From JAEUJM01 sp041908445 (lineage in GTDB: Bacteria > Actinomycetota > Acidimicrobiia > Acidimicrobiales > DATDAH01), in contig JAYRFK010000043.1 in NCBI GenBank assembly GCA_041908445.1, positions 96,797 to 160,796 of the forward strand: a stretch of 64,000 bases of DNA, written 5' to 3'. Of this stretch, positions 49,396 through 59,894 are shown piece after piece; the first letter of the stretch is position 1, and each line of letters starts with the position of its first letter. The notes under the pieces are model-generated. The model was not told where the DNA came from, ran no database searches, and worked only from the letters and a program-made list of their open reading frames with translations. A program made the position numbers and the translations under genes.

Positions 49396-50124
49396 TCAGC
49401 CGGGCCAGACCCGGGCGCTGGCGTGGACGACCTCGTCCTCGGCGCCCACGACCCACACCCACAGCCCGCCGTCCGAGTCGGCCATCGCCTCGACGCCCAC
49501 GGTGCGGTCGCGCTCGACCGCGTTGCGGTGCTCGACCGCGACGGTGAACGGCGCGGTGAGGTCGGGGCGCCGGGCCAGGTGCTCCTCGACCACCTCCCAG
49601 TAGACGGCGTTGTTGACGTGGTCGAGCGCGTCGAAGTCGGTGGACCGCACCGCCCACGGCTCGCGGTCGAGGCCCGGCGTGGGGTCGGGATGGGCGAGGC
49701 GGGCTCGGATCTTCCGGCCGCCGACGGCCTCGCCGTAGACCCGCACGAAGCCCTCGTCGAGCGGCGCGGGCCGCCCGGTGGTGGCATCGATCGACACCCA
49801 CAGCGCCGCGACCTCGATCACCGCACCCTGCTCGCCCCGGATGGCGGTGCGACGCTCGGCCCAGCTGCGGCCGTAGCCGCTGGCGAAGGTGGTGAGGGTG
49901 AGCGGCTCCCGGAAGCGGGCGGTGCGCTCGACCCGGATGACCGTGCGGCGCACGACCCACGACATCGCGCTGCGGAGGCCGGCGTCGACGGCGTCGTCGG
50001 TGGCGATGTCCTGGAGGTAGCGGGCCACCGCGTCGAGGCGCAACCGTCCGCCCGCGTCCACGTCACCGAGCCGCACGAGGCGTTGCGCCGAATAGGTGCG
50101 TCCGACGACGGGGACGGCGGCCAT
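49396..50124 (-). CDS. Acyl-ACP thioesterase-like protein (tandem hotdog)
   Basis: A 242-residue protein with two hotdog domains. The first contains VRLGDVDAGGRLRLDAVARY and YGRSWAERRTAIRG; the second has VRSTDFDALDHVNNAVYWEV, in which DxDxxxHVNN is the thioesterase signature. Acyl-ACP thioesterases of this type release fatty acids from acyl carrier protein. ATG at 50124 is used; GTG at 50151 would add nine residues. It converges on the MBL hydrolase gene and is divergent from the whiB7-like leader. Confidence 0.84.
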   Translation of the reverse strand: MAAVPVVGRTYSAQRLVRLGDVDAGGRLRLDAVARYLQDIATDDAVDAGLRSAMSWVVRRTVIRVERTARFREPLTLTTFASGYGRSWAERRTAIRGEQGAVIEVAALWVSIDATTGRPAPLDEGFVRVYGEAVGGRKIRARLAHPDPTPGLDREPWAVRSTDFDALDHVNNAVYWEVVEEHLARRPDLTAPFTVAVEHRNAVERDRTVGVEAMADSDGGLWVWVVGAEDEVVHASARVWPG

Positions 50125-50274
50125 GAAGCGCTGGTCGCCGGTGTCCTCCACGGCGCGATGTTGCCAGCCCGGACGACCCGGGAAATAAATCGGTTGACGG
50201 CGCCGCGTCCCGCGTGGTGCAGTGGCTGCGTCCTCGGCACCGGGCCGAGGCGCGACCCCGAAGGCACCGTGACG

Positions 50275-50466
50275 ATGAAGACCCGCACCCACAACCTGGT
50301 TGGCCGACCGGCCGCCGGCGTGTGCGCGTCGCGCGCGGTGTCCGTCGTGTCCGCCGGCCAGGCCTGGTCCGCTGCCTACGCGACCCAGACCATCAAGCCG
50401 GAGCTGGGGATGTTCGCGGATCACGCCAACCTCCCCACCCGGCGGCTGAAGGAGCCTTCGCCCTAA
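50275..50466 (+). CDS. Leader ORF (uORF) upstream of whiB7-like gene
   Basis: A 63-codon reading frame (MKTRTHNLVGRPAAG ... LKEPSP) that ends at 50466, 165 bp before the whiB7-like start. The peptide has no recognised fold and is more likely regulatory than functional. Its last codons contain ACCCGGCGGC (50437-50446), a copy of the downstream terminator's 3' arm, so translation of this frame could decide which hairpin forms. GTG at 50269 is an alternative start. Confidence 0.5.
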   Translation: MKTRTHNLVGRPAAGVCASRAVSVVSAGQAWSAAYATQTIKPELGMFADHANLPTRRLKEPSP

Positions 50467-50524
50467 CCACAGAGCGAAGTCCGCACTCCTCAGGCCGTCG
50501 GGTTCCCAACCCGGCGGCCTTTCT
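50437..50524 (+). terminator. Attenuator: terminator with competing antiterminator arm
   Basis: A 12-bp hairpin (GGCCGTCGGGTT / AACCCGGCGGCC, loop CCC; 50493-50519) followed by TTTCT forms an intrinsic terminator in front of the whiB7-like gene. A second copy of the 3' arm, ACCCGGCGGC at 50437-50446 inside the uORF, can pair with the same 5' arm and would prevent termination. This is the layout of the ribosome-mediated attenuation known for whiB7. Confidence 0.68.
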
Positions 50525-50630
50525 GCGTTTCGGGCCCCGCTCTCCGACCCACCCGTCCACCGACATCCACCCATCCACCCACCCACCGCACCACCCATCC
50601 GACGACACCAAGAAAGGCAAGGGGATCCCC

Positions 50631-50990
50631 ATGTCGGCCCCCCTCATCGACGAGGACCTCGAGACCAGCCTCCAGGGCAAGAACTGGCGGGGCCAGGCGC
50701 GCTGCGCCGACCTCGCCGGTACCCTCACCGGGCTGTTCTTCTCCGAGGAGCTGCAGGACATCGCCCGGGCCAAGGCCATCTGCGCCGAGTGCCCGGTGAT
50801 GGCCCCGTGCCTCGCCGGCGCGCTGGCACGGCACGAGCCGTGGGGCGTCTGGGGCGGCCAGCTCATCTCCAACGGGAAGATCCTCGCCCACAAGCGCCGT
50901 CGGGGGCGCCCGCCCAAGTGCCCCCGACCCGAGGACCGGTTCGTGGAGATCCCCATCCCCACCGAACTGATCGAGGCCGGGGTCGCCTAG
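50631..50990 (+). CDS. whiB7: WhiB7-like transcriptional regulator with AT-hook
   Basis: A 119-residue iron-sulfur regulator. Four cluster cysteines are in ARCADLAG and ICAECPVMAPC. The turn EPWGVWGG is intact, and the C terminus carries a basic AT-hook KRRRGRPPK, the feature that separates WhiB7 from other WhiB proteins. WhiB7 binds sigma A and activates intrinsic antibiotic-resistance genes. Unlike the mycobacterial protein it extends ~28 residues beyond the AT-hook (PRPEDRFVEIPIP). ATG at 50631 follows AGAAAGG. The upstream uORF and terminator support a ribosome-sensing control mechanism. Confidence 0.83.
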   Translation: MSAPLIDEDLETSLQGKNWRGQARCADLAGTLTGLFFSEELQDIARAKAICAECPVMAPCLAGALARHEPWGVWGGQLISNGKILAHKRRRGRPPKCPRPEDRFVEIPIPTELIEAGVA

Positions 50991-51019
50991 GCGGCTCCCA
51001 CGGCCGACTCACCACAGAT

Positions 51020-51088
51020 GGGCGGTCCGGGGCGACGCAGCAGGGCCGGCGTCCCCCCTCCGGCACTCCGACGAGCCCCGGACCGCCC
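51020..51088. terminator. Long hairpin after whiB7-like gene
   Basis: Perfect 14-bp arms GGGCGGTCCGGGGC (51020-51033) and GCCCCGGACCGCCC (51075-51088) with a 41-nt loop, which itself contains GCCGG/CCGGC. It stands 30 bp beyond the whiB7-like stop. It has no U tract. It could be a terminator or a stabilising 3' RNA structure. Confidence 0.5.
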
Positions 51089-51188
51089 GTGGTCGAGCCT
51101 CCACCGATCCCTCCCGGCGAGCCGCCGGCTCCGACGGTCGCTCCCCCCTGACTGTCGGGGCCGGCGACTCCGCTCGTAACCTTTTGGC

Positions 51189-51821
51189 GTGACCGACCAC
51201 GACGACGCCCCGCAGGCGGCCTCCCGCCCGCCCCGGCGGGTGCCCCTGTCGACCGTCGTGATCGCCACCCTGCTGTCGGTGGCCATCGCCGCCCTCGTGG
51301 CCGGGCTGCTCCTCGGCGTCGGCGAGCAGGACGACGGCCCCGAGGTCGTCACTCTCGACCAGGACCTCACCACCCTGCCCGCGCTCGGCGCCGACGCCCC
51401 CGAGACGGTGGGCACGCCGGCGCCCACCGAGCCCTACGCCCTGTTCGACGGCGGCGAGGCCTCGGTGGCCGACTACGCCGGCACCCCGATGGTCGTGAAC
51501 TTCTTCGCCTCGTGGTGCGTGCCGTGCGTCCGCGAGATGCCCGCCTTCGAGCAGGTGCACCAGGAGCTCGGCGACGAGGTCGCGTTCCTCGGCATCGACG
51601 TGCAGGACAGCGAGACCCGCGGCCGGGAGCTCGTCGACGACACCGGGGTCACCTACGACGTGGGCCGCGACCCCGACGGCTCCATGCTCACGGCCTACGG
51701 CGGCGTGGCCATGCCCACGACGGTGCTGATCGACGCCGACGGCACCATCGTCCACCTCATGAGCGGGGGGAGCTCCGCCGAGGAGCTCCGCGCCGCCATC
51801 GACGAGCACCTGCTGTCGTGA
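51189..51821 (+). CDS. TlpA/ResA-like membrane-anchored thioredoxin
   Basis: A 210-residue protein. One N-terminal helix (STVVIATLLSVAIAALVAGL) anchors it outside the membrane; the thioredoxin domain has the reduced-thiol motif FFASWCVPCVREMP and cis-Pro in GVAMPTTVLID. ResA/TlpA proteins reduce apocytochrome c haem-binding cysteines or other exported thiols. The next gene encodes a CcdA-type electron carrier, its expected redox partner, 10 bp downstream. The start is GTG at 51189. Confidence 0.88.
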   Translation: MTDHDDAPQAASRPPRRVPLSTVVIATLLSVAIAALVAGLLLGVGEQDDGPEVVTLDQDLTTLPALGADAPETVGTPAPTEPYALFDGGEASVADYAGTPMVVNFFASWCVPCVREMPAFEQVHQELGDEVAFLGIDVQDSETRGRELVDDTGVTYDVGRDPDGSMLTAYGGVAMPTTVLIDADGTIVHLMSGGSSAEELRAAIDEHLLS

Positions 51822-51831
51822 GGGCGGTCCG

Positions 51832-52737
51832 GTGATCGACGCCCCCTTCGCGCTGGCGCTCACCGCCGGCATGGTGGCGACGGTGAACCCGTGCGGGTTC
51901 GCCATGCTGCCCGCGTACCTCTCCTACTTCCTGGGCACCGAGGACGCCGCCGGCGACGACGCCCGGGCCGGCATCCTGCGCGCCCTGGCGGTGGGGGCGG
52001 CGGTCACCCTCGGCTTCCTGCTCGTGTTCGGCTCGGTCGGCCTCGCGGTCAGCCACCTGTCGCTCTCCATCAACCGGTTCCTGCCGTGGGTGACGCTGCT
52101 CATCGGCGTGGGTCTGTTCGTGCTGGGCATCGCCATGCTCCGGGGCTTCGAGCTGGTGGTGCGCCTGCCCAAGCTCGAGCGGGGCGGCCAGTCCCGGGGC
52201 CTCGGCTCGATGTTCGTGTTCGGCATCTCGTACGCGGTGGCGTCGCTGTCGTGCACGCTGCCGCCCTTCCTCGCCGTGACCGCGACGACGTTCAGCCAGC
52301 TCAGCTACGTGTCCGGCGTCAGCGTCTTCCTCGCCTACGGCCTCGGCATGGGCCTGGTGCTGACCGTGCTCACCGTGGCCATCGCCCTCGCCCGGGTGTC
52401 GATCGTCGGCCACCTGCGCCGGGCCCTGCCCTACGTGAACCGCATCTCGGGCGGGCTGCTCGTGCTCGCCGGCGCCTACCTCGCCTGGTACGGCTGGTAC
52501 GAGGTGCGGGTGAACCGGGGCGACCTCAGCACCCCGGGCCCCGTCGCGTGGGTCACCGACATCAGCGCCGACCTCACGAACTGGGTGCAGAACACCGGCC
52601 CGACCCGGCTGGCGATGATGCTCGCCCTCGTCGTCTGCATCGCCCTGCTCGTGGCGGTGCTGTGGCCGCGGGACCGGGCGGCGTCGGGGGCCGACCGGGC
52701 GTCGTCCTCCTCCTCCTCCTCCTCCTCGTCCTCATAG
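51832..52737 (+). CDS. ccdA: CcdA-type thiol-disulfide transmembrane carrier
   Basis: A 301-residue protein with six main helices that moves reducing equivalents from cytoplasmic thioredoxin to outside partners such as the TlpA-like protein upstream. The two catalytic cysteines are in TVNPCGFAMLPAYLSYF and ASLSCTLPPFLA. An extra C-terminal helix (MMLALVVCIALLVAVLW) and a tail of Ser residues encoded by a TCC/TCG repeat (52699-52735) are unusual. The start is GTG at 51832. It probably serves cytochrome c maturation; other ccs genes are not in the window. Confidence 0.87.
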   Translation: MIDAPFALALTAGMVATVNPCGFAMLPAYLSYFLGTEDAAGDDARAGILRALAVGAAVTLGFLLVFGSVGLAVSHLSLSINRFLPWVTLLIGVGLFVLGIAMLRGFELVVRLPKLERGGQSRGLGSMFVFGISYAVASLSCTLPPFLAVTATTFSQLSYVSGVSVFLAYGLGMGLVLTVLTVAIALARVSIVGHLRRALPYVNRISGGLLVLAGAYLAWYGWYEVRVNRGDLSTPGPVAWVTDISADLTNWVQNTGPTRLAMMLALVVCIALLVAVLWPRDRAASGADRASSSSSSSSSSS

Positions 52738-52752
52738 GGCCGGTCGCCGCCG

Positions 52753-53388
52753 GTGTTCGCCGACCTGCTGGCCGAGTCCGGGGTGGTGGAGACCGTGCGG
52801 CTGGGCTCGCCCTTCGGGTTCATGGCCTTCCACGGCGGTTCGCTCGAGGTGGCCACCGACACCATCGCCGCGGCGGCGGCCGAGCGCTCGGGCGCCTCGC
52901 TCTACACGGTGGCCCAACCCGAGGACCTGAACTGGCACGTGCCCTCGAAGCTCGTCGACCCGGCCGCGTCCGACGGGTTGGCCGCATTCCTCGACCACGT
53001 CGACGTGGTGGTGGCGGTGCACGGCTTCGGGCGGGAGGGGATGTTCACGTCCCTGCTCCTCGGCGGCCAGGACCGGGCGTTGGCGGCGTGGCTGGCCGAC
53101 GCGCTGCGGCCCGCCCTCCCCCCCTACGAGCTGGTCGACGACCTCGACGTGATCCCCGCGGCGCTGCGGGGCCTGCACCCCGACAACCCCGTGAACCGCG
53201 TGCGGGGCGGCGGGGTCCAGCTCGAGCTGCCGCCCCGGGTGCGGGGCCTCGGCCCGTGGTGGGACCACCCGGACCGGGTCGACCAGCGCACGAGCCACCG
53301 CGACGCCCTCGTCGACGGCCTCGCCGCGGCGGCGACGGCGTGGTCCGCCGAGCGTGACGCCGGGGGTGGGGTGGCGGCGGGTCGATAG
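52753..53388 (+). CDS. Poly-gamma-glutamate hydrolase family protein
   Basis: A 211-residue protein resembling zinc amidases of the phage PGA hydrolase (DUF867) family. The metal motif His-Gly-Gly...Glu appears in MAFHGGSLEVATDTIAAAA (about residues 25-43), with a second His in VVVAVHGFGREGM. These bacterial proteins may hydrolyse poly-gamma-glutamyl bonds, but the function is unproven. GTG at 52753 starts 15 bp after ccdA. No signal peptide is seen, so the protein is probably cytoplasmic. Confidence 0.72.
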   Translation: MFADLLAESGVVETVRLGSPFGFMAFHGGSLEVATDTIAAAAAERSGASLYTVAQPEDLNWHVPSKLVDPAASDGLAAFLDHVDVVVAVHGFGREGMFTSLLLGGQDRALAAWLADALRPALPPYELVDDLDVIPAALRGLHPDNPVNRVRGGGVQLELPPRVRGLGPWWDHPDRVDQRTSHRDALVDGLAAAATAWSAERDAGGGVAAGR

Positions 53389-53399
53389 CCTCGGCGCCC

Positions 53400-54332
53400 A
53401 TGCAGCTGCGGATCTTCACCGAGCCCCAGGAGGGCGCTACCTACGACCAGCTCGTGGCGGTGGCCCACGTCACCGAGGAGACCGGCTTCGACGCCTTCTT
53501 CCGGTCCGACCACTACCTGAAGATCATGGCGCCCGAGCACGGCGCGGGCCCGAGCGACGCCTGGACCACGCTGGCCGGCCTGGCCCGCGACACCCACCGC
53601 ATCCGCCTCGGCACCCTCGTCACCCCGGTGACGTTCCGCCTGCCCGGTCCCCTCGCCATCTCGGTGGCCACCGTGGACGCCATGAGCGGCGGCCGGGTCG
53701 AGCTGGGCCTCGGCACCGGGTGGTACGACGGCGAGCACGAGGCCTACGGCATCCCGTACCCCGCCCTCGGTGAGCGCTTCGACCTGCTCGAGGAGCAGCT
53801 CCAGATCGTGAAGGGCCTGTGGGCCACCCCGGAGGGCTCGACGTACTCGTTCTCGGGGAAGCACTACACGCTGACCGACTCGCCGGCGCTGCCCAAGCCG
53901 GTGCAGCGGCCGGGGCCGCCGATCGTGATGGGCGGCTTCGGCGCCACCCGCACCCCCCGGCTGGCGGCCGAGCACGCCGACGAGTTCAACACGCCCTTCG
54001 CCCGCCTCGCCGACTTCACCGCCCAGCGCGACCGGGTGCGGGCGGCGTGCGAGGCGATCGGCCGCGACCCCGACTCGATGATCTTCTCGGCGGCACTGGT
54101 CGTGGCCTGCGGCATCGACGACGCCGAGGTCCAGCGCCGCGCCGCCAACATCGACAAGGACGCCGCCGACCTCATCGAGCACGCCGCCGGCGGCACCGTC
54201 CAGCAACTCGTCGACACCCTCGGCCGCTGGAGCGAGGCCGGCGCTGACCGCATCTACCTCCAGCTGCTCGACCTCGACGACCTCGACCACGTCCGCCTCA
54301 TCGGCGGCGAGGTCCTCCCCCACCTCGCCTAG
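53400..54332 (+). CDS. LLM-class F420-dependent oxidoreductase
   Basis: A 310-residue luciferase-like TIM-barrel enzyme. The N terminus MQLRIFTEPQEGATY, ETGFDAFFRSDHY and VATVDAMSGGRVELGLGTGW match the TIGR03560-type F420 oxidoreductases. It is the second LLM gene in the window; the other (13370) belongs to a different subgroup. ATG at 53400 is the first codon of the fold. The substrate is unknown. It is followed by palindromic repeat copy C. Confidence 0.88.
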   Translation: MQLRIFTEPQEGATYDQLVAVAHVTEETGFDAFFRSDHYLKIMAPEHGAGPSDAWTTLAGLARDTHRIRLGTLVTPVTFRLPGPLAISVATVDAMSGGRVELGLGTGWYDGEHEAYGIPYPALGERFDLLEEQLQIVKGLWATPEGSTYSFSGKHYTLTDSPALPKPVQRPGPPIVMGGFGATRTPRLAAEHADEFNTPFARLADFTAQRDRVRAACEAIGRDPDSMIFSAALVVACGIDDAEVQRRAANIDKDAADLIEHAAGGTVQQLVDTLGRWSEAGADRIYLQLLDLDDLDHVRLIGGEVLPHLA

Positions 54333-54338
54333 AACTGC

Positions 54339-54389
54339 GGATTTCTTGGTGAGAAACCCCGCATACGGGGGTTTCTCAACAAGAAATCC
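54339..54389. repeat. Dispersed palindromic repeat, copy C
   Basis: A 51-nt inverted repeat: left arm containing TTTCTTGGTGAGAAACCCC, tip GCATAC, right arm GGGGGTTTCTCAACAAGAAA. Same element as at 8554 and 18937. It sits seven bases behind the LLM gene stop and 30 bases from the end of the convergent pdxH gene. Confidence 0.9.
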
Positions 54390-54418
54390 CGTGGCGTGAG
54401 CCTGGGAGGGAGGCGGCG

Positions 54419-55063
54419 CTAGGGCTGGAGGCGGGTGAGGGACCAGGCGCCGCCGCCGTCGCGGGTGTAGCGGAAGCGGTCGTGGCGGCGGCTGGGGCGC
54501 TGCTGCCAGAACTCGACCGCCGACGGGCGCAGGTGGAAGCCGCCCCAGAAGGGCGGGCAGTCGACCTCGCGGCCCTCCCACTCGGCGGCGACGGCGTCGT
54601 AGGCCGCGTCGAGGGTGTCCCGGTCGGCGACCGGCCGGCTCTGCTGGGACGACCACGCCGACAGCTGGCTCTGGCGCTCGCGGGTGGCGAAGTACGCCTC
54701 GGACACCGCCCGGCTGGTGGGGGCGGCGGCGCCCTCGACGATGACCTGGCGGCCCAGCTCGGCCCACGGGAAGAGCAGGGTCGCGTTGGGGTTGTGGGCC
54801 AACTCGCGACCCTTGCGGCTCTCGTAGTTGGTGAAGAACGTGAAGCCGTCGTCGTCGACACCGCGGAGCAGCACGTGGCGGGCGGACGGGCGGCCCTCCC
54901 CGTCGGCGGTGACGAGCACCATGGCCGCGGGCTCGAACACGCCGGCGGCGGCAACCTCGTCCTGCCAGCCCTGGAACTGCACGAGCGGATCGGGGTCGAG
55001 GTCGGTGCGGTGCAGGTGCCCGTGCAGCCAGCGGTCACGGGCCTCGGCGCGTAGGTCTGCCAC
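54419..55063 (-). CDS. pdxH: Pyridoxamine 5'-phosphate oxidase
   Basis: FMN-dependent oxidation of pyridoxamine or pyridoxine phosphate to PLP. The protein is 214 residues. FMN-binding and substrate motifs are visible: AMVLVTADGEGRPSARHVLL, DGFTFFTNYESRKGREL, LLFPWAELGRQVIVEG and the C-terminal QRPSRRHDRFRYTRDGGGAW. GTG at 55063 gives the standard N terminus; the frame to 55135 is unlikely. PLP is needed by SelA in this window, among many others. It is convergent with the LLM gene across repeat C. Confidence 0.93.
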   Translation of the reverse strand: MADLRAEARDRWLHGHLHRTDLDPDPLVQFQGWQDEVAAAGVFEPAAMVLVTADGEGRPSARHVLLRGVDDDGFTFFTNYESRKGRELAHNPNATLLFPWAELGRQVIVEGAAAPTSRAVSEAYFATRERQSQLSAWSSQQSRPVADRDTLDAAYDAVAAEWEGREVDCPPFWGGFHLRPSAVEFWQQRPSRRHDRFRYTRDGGGAWSLTRLQP

Positions 55064-55191
55064 GCCGCGAGTGTGGTGCGGGCGGCCGCTGCGCGACCAC
55101 TCCACCCCCGGCGCCGCGCCGGGTGGCTCCGCCACGGGGGCCGGCGTGGGGCGCGGCAGCCCCCGTGGGGAGCGATCTGGGGAGCCGGCGC

Positions 55192-56298
55192 TCAGAGGCC
55201 GAGGGCCAGCTGGTCGACCTTGGCCCGGGCCTCGGCGGCGGACCGGGTCGTCGCGCCGGAGCCGCGAGTGGCGCGGGGGCGGAGGGCGACGGGCCGGGCC
55301 GGGGCGTCGACGTCCTCGTGGCCGTCGCTGGAGGGCATGACCCGGCCGCCGTGGCGGCGCACCGCCTCCTGCACGACGCCGCTGACCCGCCGCCGCTCGT
55401 TGGCCGGGGCGTAGCTGCGCCCGTCCGGGTAGAGCCGCAGGTGTCGTTCGACGAGGTCGGGCCGGGTGGCGGCCAGCGTCGACAGGTAGTGGTCGCGGAC
55501 GCCAGGCCGCAGGTGCAACAGCACGGACCCCACCGAGACCGCGCCGGCGTCGAGCGACGCCTTCACCACCGCCTCGAGCTGGGCGGGCTCGTCGGAGAGG
55601 CCGGGCAGGATCGGCCCCATCAGCACGCCGCAGGGCACGCCGGCCTCGTTGAGGGCCTCGACCGCCCGGATGCGCCGGCGGGGGTGGGGCGTGCCCGGCT
55701 CGGTGAGCTTCCAGACGTCGTCGTCGAGGGTGCCGATCGACAGGTTGACCCGCACGTCGGTGCGCTTGGCCGCCTCGGCGAGCAGGTCGAGGTCGCGCAG
55801 GATCAGCGTGGACTTGGTGAGGATGGAGAAGGGGTTCTCGGCCTCGGTGAGCTGCTCGAGCATCCCCCGGGTGAGGCGGTACTTGCCCTCGCAGCGCTGG
55901 TACGGGTCGGTGTTGGTGCCCATGGCGATGGCGTGGCCCGCCCAGCGGTGGGGTCGCAGCTCGGCCCGCAGCAGCTCGACGGCGTTGACCTTGACCACGA
56001 TGCGGCGGTCGAAGTCCTCCCCGGTGTCCATGCCCAGGTAGGCGTGGGTGGGCCGGGCGAAGCAGTAGGTGCAGGCGTGGCTGCAGCCCCGGTAGGCGTT
56101 GATCGTGTACGGCGTGGGCAGGAAGCCGGGGCCGTCCTTCAGCTCGTTGATGATGGTCTTGGCGCGGACGTGGAGGAACTCCATGCCCCGGAACTCGCCC
56201 TTGCCGACGTGGCGCTCGGCCCGTTCGAAGAGCGCCCCCTGCCCGGCGCGAGCGTCCGCCGGTTCGTCATCGAGCTCCCAGCGCAGCTGCGACGCCAT
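55192..56298 (-). CDS. Radical SAM protein, Rv2578c family
   Basis: A 368-residue radical SAM enzyme. The Fe-S cluster motif CxxxCxxC is CSHACTYC in INAYRGCSHACTYCFARPTH (near residue 80). The SAM-binding GTNTDPYQRCEGKY and VNLSIGTLDDDVWKLTEPGT stretches are those of the SplB-like Rv2578c group. The C terminus (about residues 320-368) is low-complexity and Arg/Ala-rich. ATG at 56298 (MASQLRWELDDEP) is the family start. The reaction is unknown; relatives of spore photoproduct lyase are repair enzymes, but this group lacks direct evidence. Confidence 0.85.
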   Translation of the reverse strand: MASQLRWELDDEPADARAGQGALFERAERHVGKGEFRGMEFLHVRAKTIINELKDGPGFLPTPYTINAYRGCSHACTYCFARPTHAYLGMDTGEDFDRRIVVKVNAVELLRAELRPHRWAGHAIAMGTNTDPYQRCEGKYRLTRGMLEQLTEAENPFSILTKSTLILRDLDLLAEAAKRTDVRVNLSIGTLDDDVWKLTEPGTPHPRRRIRAVEALNEAGVPCGVLMGPILPGLSDEPAQLEAVVKASLDAGAVSVGSVLLHLRPGVRDHYLSTLAATRPDLVERHLRLYPDGRSYAPANERRRVSGVVQEAVRRHGGRVMPSSDGHEDVDAPARPVALRPRATRGSGATTRSAAEARAKVDQLALGL

Positions 56299-56391
56299 GG
56301 CTGCGCAGCGTATCGAACGTGTGTTCGCTCCGCTAGCCCTGGCCCGGGATGCCCGTCCCGGCGCCACGGCCCGGCACCCGGGCCGCTGCGG

Positions 56392-58611
<2,220 letters not shown>

Positions 58612-58684
58612 CGGGCTTCCTGAGGTCGACAGCGGACGCCCCCCACGCTATTGAGTCGCCGCCCCGGCGGCGAAGCGACGGCGC

Positions 58685-59845
58685 TCAGCCGTCGAGGCGG
58701 AGCGGCGCGACGACCGATCGCGACAGGACGGGCACCGCGTCGTCGCGGTCGGCCCGGAGCACGCAGGCGACGGCGAGGCAGTCCGCGGTCCGGTGGTCGG
58801 TGAGGACGTGGCGCCGGACCGAGAAGGTGCCGGTGAGGCGACCCTGGTCGTCGGCCACCCACCGCACGGCGGGGGCGCCGAGGCACGACGCCGCCGAGGC
58901 GGCGGCCTCGCACTGCTCGAGGACGACCCCCTCGCCGGCGTAGAAGCCGCTCCCGCGCACCTCCACCCGGTCGCCGGGGGACAGGCCGCTCGATGGACGG
59001 ACCACCAACTCGGCCGGGCCCTGCAGCGGCGCGTCCCGTTCGACGCTGATCGGCGCCCGCGCCAGGACCGCGCCCAGCCGGGTCACGACGACCTCGCACT
59101 GCTCGACGCGGCAGTCCACCCGCCGCTCGTAGGCGTAGGCGTCGGCGCGGACGTGCAGGTCGGCGGCCGCGACGCCGTCGTCCCCCACCGTCCACCCCAG
59201 CCCCGGCCCCTCCTCCTCGAGGAGCCCGGCGTCGTAGGGGAAGCAGGGGTCGTCGAACGACGACCGGGCCCCGGCGGCGCAGAGCGCGAAGGCGACGTGG
59301 GTCCCGGGGTCGAGGTGCTCGGCCACGACTCGCACCGCCTCGTCGTCGGCCAGGCCACCCGACGGACGGACGGTCAGCGCCGGCTGCGGGCCGAGGTCGG
59401 CGTCGGAGTCGAAGGCCAGGCCGGCGGCGACCACCTCCGTCCCGGTGTCGATCCGCAGCTCGCAGGCCCCGGCCCGGCAGTCGACGAGGTCACCCGCCCA
59501 CGACACGAAGGCGGCATCGACCGTGGTCGTGAGGTCGAGCACCCCGTCGCCGCCGGTCTCGACGTCGACCTCGTCGACCGCGCACCGACTCGTCCCCACC
59601 TGGCACGTGGCCACGCCGTAGTGGGCGTCAGCCACCCAGCCGCCCCCCTCGAGGCGCACCTCCTGCCCGTCCACCAGGCGCGTTGCCGGCGTGACCGCGA
59701 AGGTCGGGTCGATCACGCCAGTCGCGTCGTCGTCCACCCCGCCCGACGAGCACGCAGAGGCGGCGAACACGAGGACCAGCGCCACCAAAGCGCCCACGCC
59801 GGCCGGGGCGCGGCGCCGCCCAGCCCGAGGTGATCGCTCCCGCAC
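58685..59845 (-). CDS. Lipoprotein with three neocarzinostatin-like domains
   Basis: A 386-residue lipoprotein. The signal ends in the lipobox FAASACSS. Three beta-sandwich domains follow, each with the neocarzinostatin pattern: VTPATRLVDGQEVRLEGGGW, LTVRPSGGLADDEAVRVVAE and VVRPSSGLSPGDRVEVRGSG. Each has an outer Cys pair and a closing DCxxxxC pair (VDCRAGACEL, VDCRVEQCEV, ADCLAVACVL). In antitumour proteins this fold carries an enediyne chromophore; no enediyne genes are here, so these are probably binding or adhesion modules. GTG 59845 is chosen over the longer frame because the signal starts there. Confidence 0.75.
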   Translation of the reverse strand: MRERSPRAGRRRAPAGVGALVALVLVFAASACSSGGVDDDATGVIDPTFAVTPATRLVDGQEVRLEGGGWVADAHYGVATCQVGTSRCAVDEVDVETGGDGVLDLTTTVDAAFVSWAGDLVDCRAGACELRIDTGTEVVAAGLAFDSDADLGPQPALTVRPSGGLADDEAVRVVAEHLDPGTHVAFALCAAGARSSFDDPCFPYDAGLLEEEGPGLGWTVGDDGVAAADLHVRADAYAYERRVDCRVEQCEVVVTRLGAVLARAPISVERDAPLQGPAELVVRPSSGLSPGDRVEVRGSGFYAGEGVVLEQCEAAASAASCLGAPAVRWVADDQGRLTGTFSVRRHVLTDHRTADCLAVACVLRADRDDAVPVLSRSVVAPLRLDG

Positions 59846-59894
59846 CCCCCTCGCGTCGGCCGCAGGGCCCTGGTCGAGAGCCGGCGCGTTGCGA

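Noticed and set aside
52699..52735. TCC/TCG trinucleotide run as a CRISPR or microsatellite element
   Set aside because: It encodes the Ser tail of CcdA in frame, has no spacer structure and occurs once.
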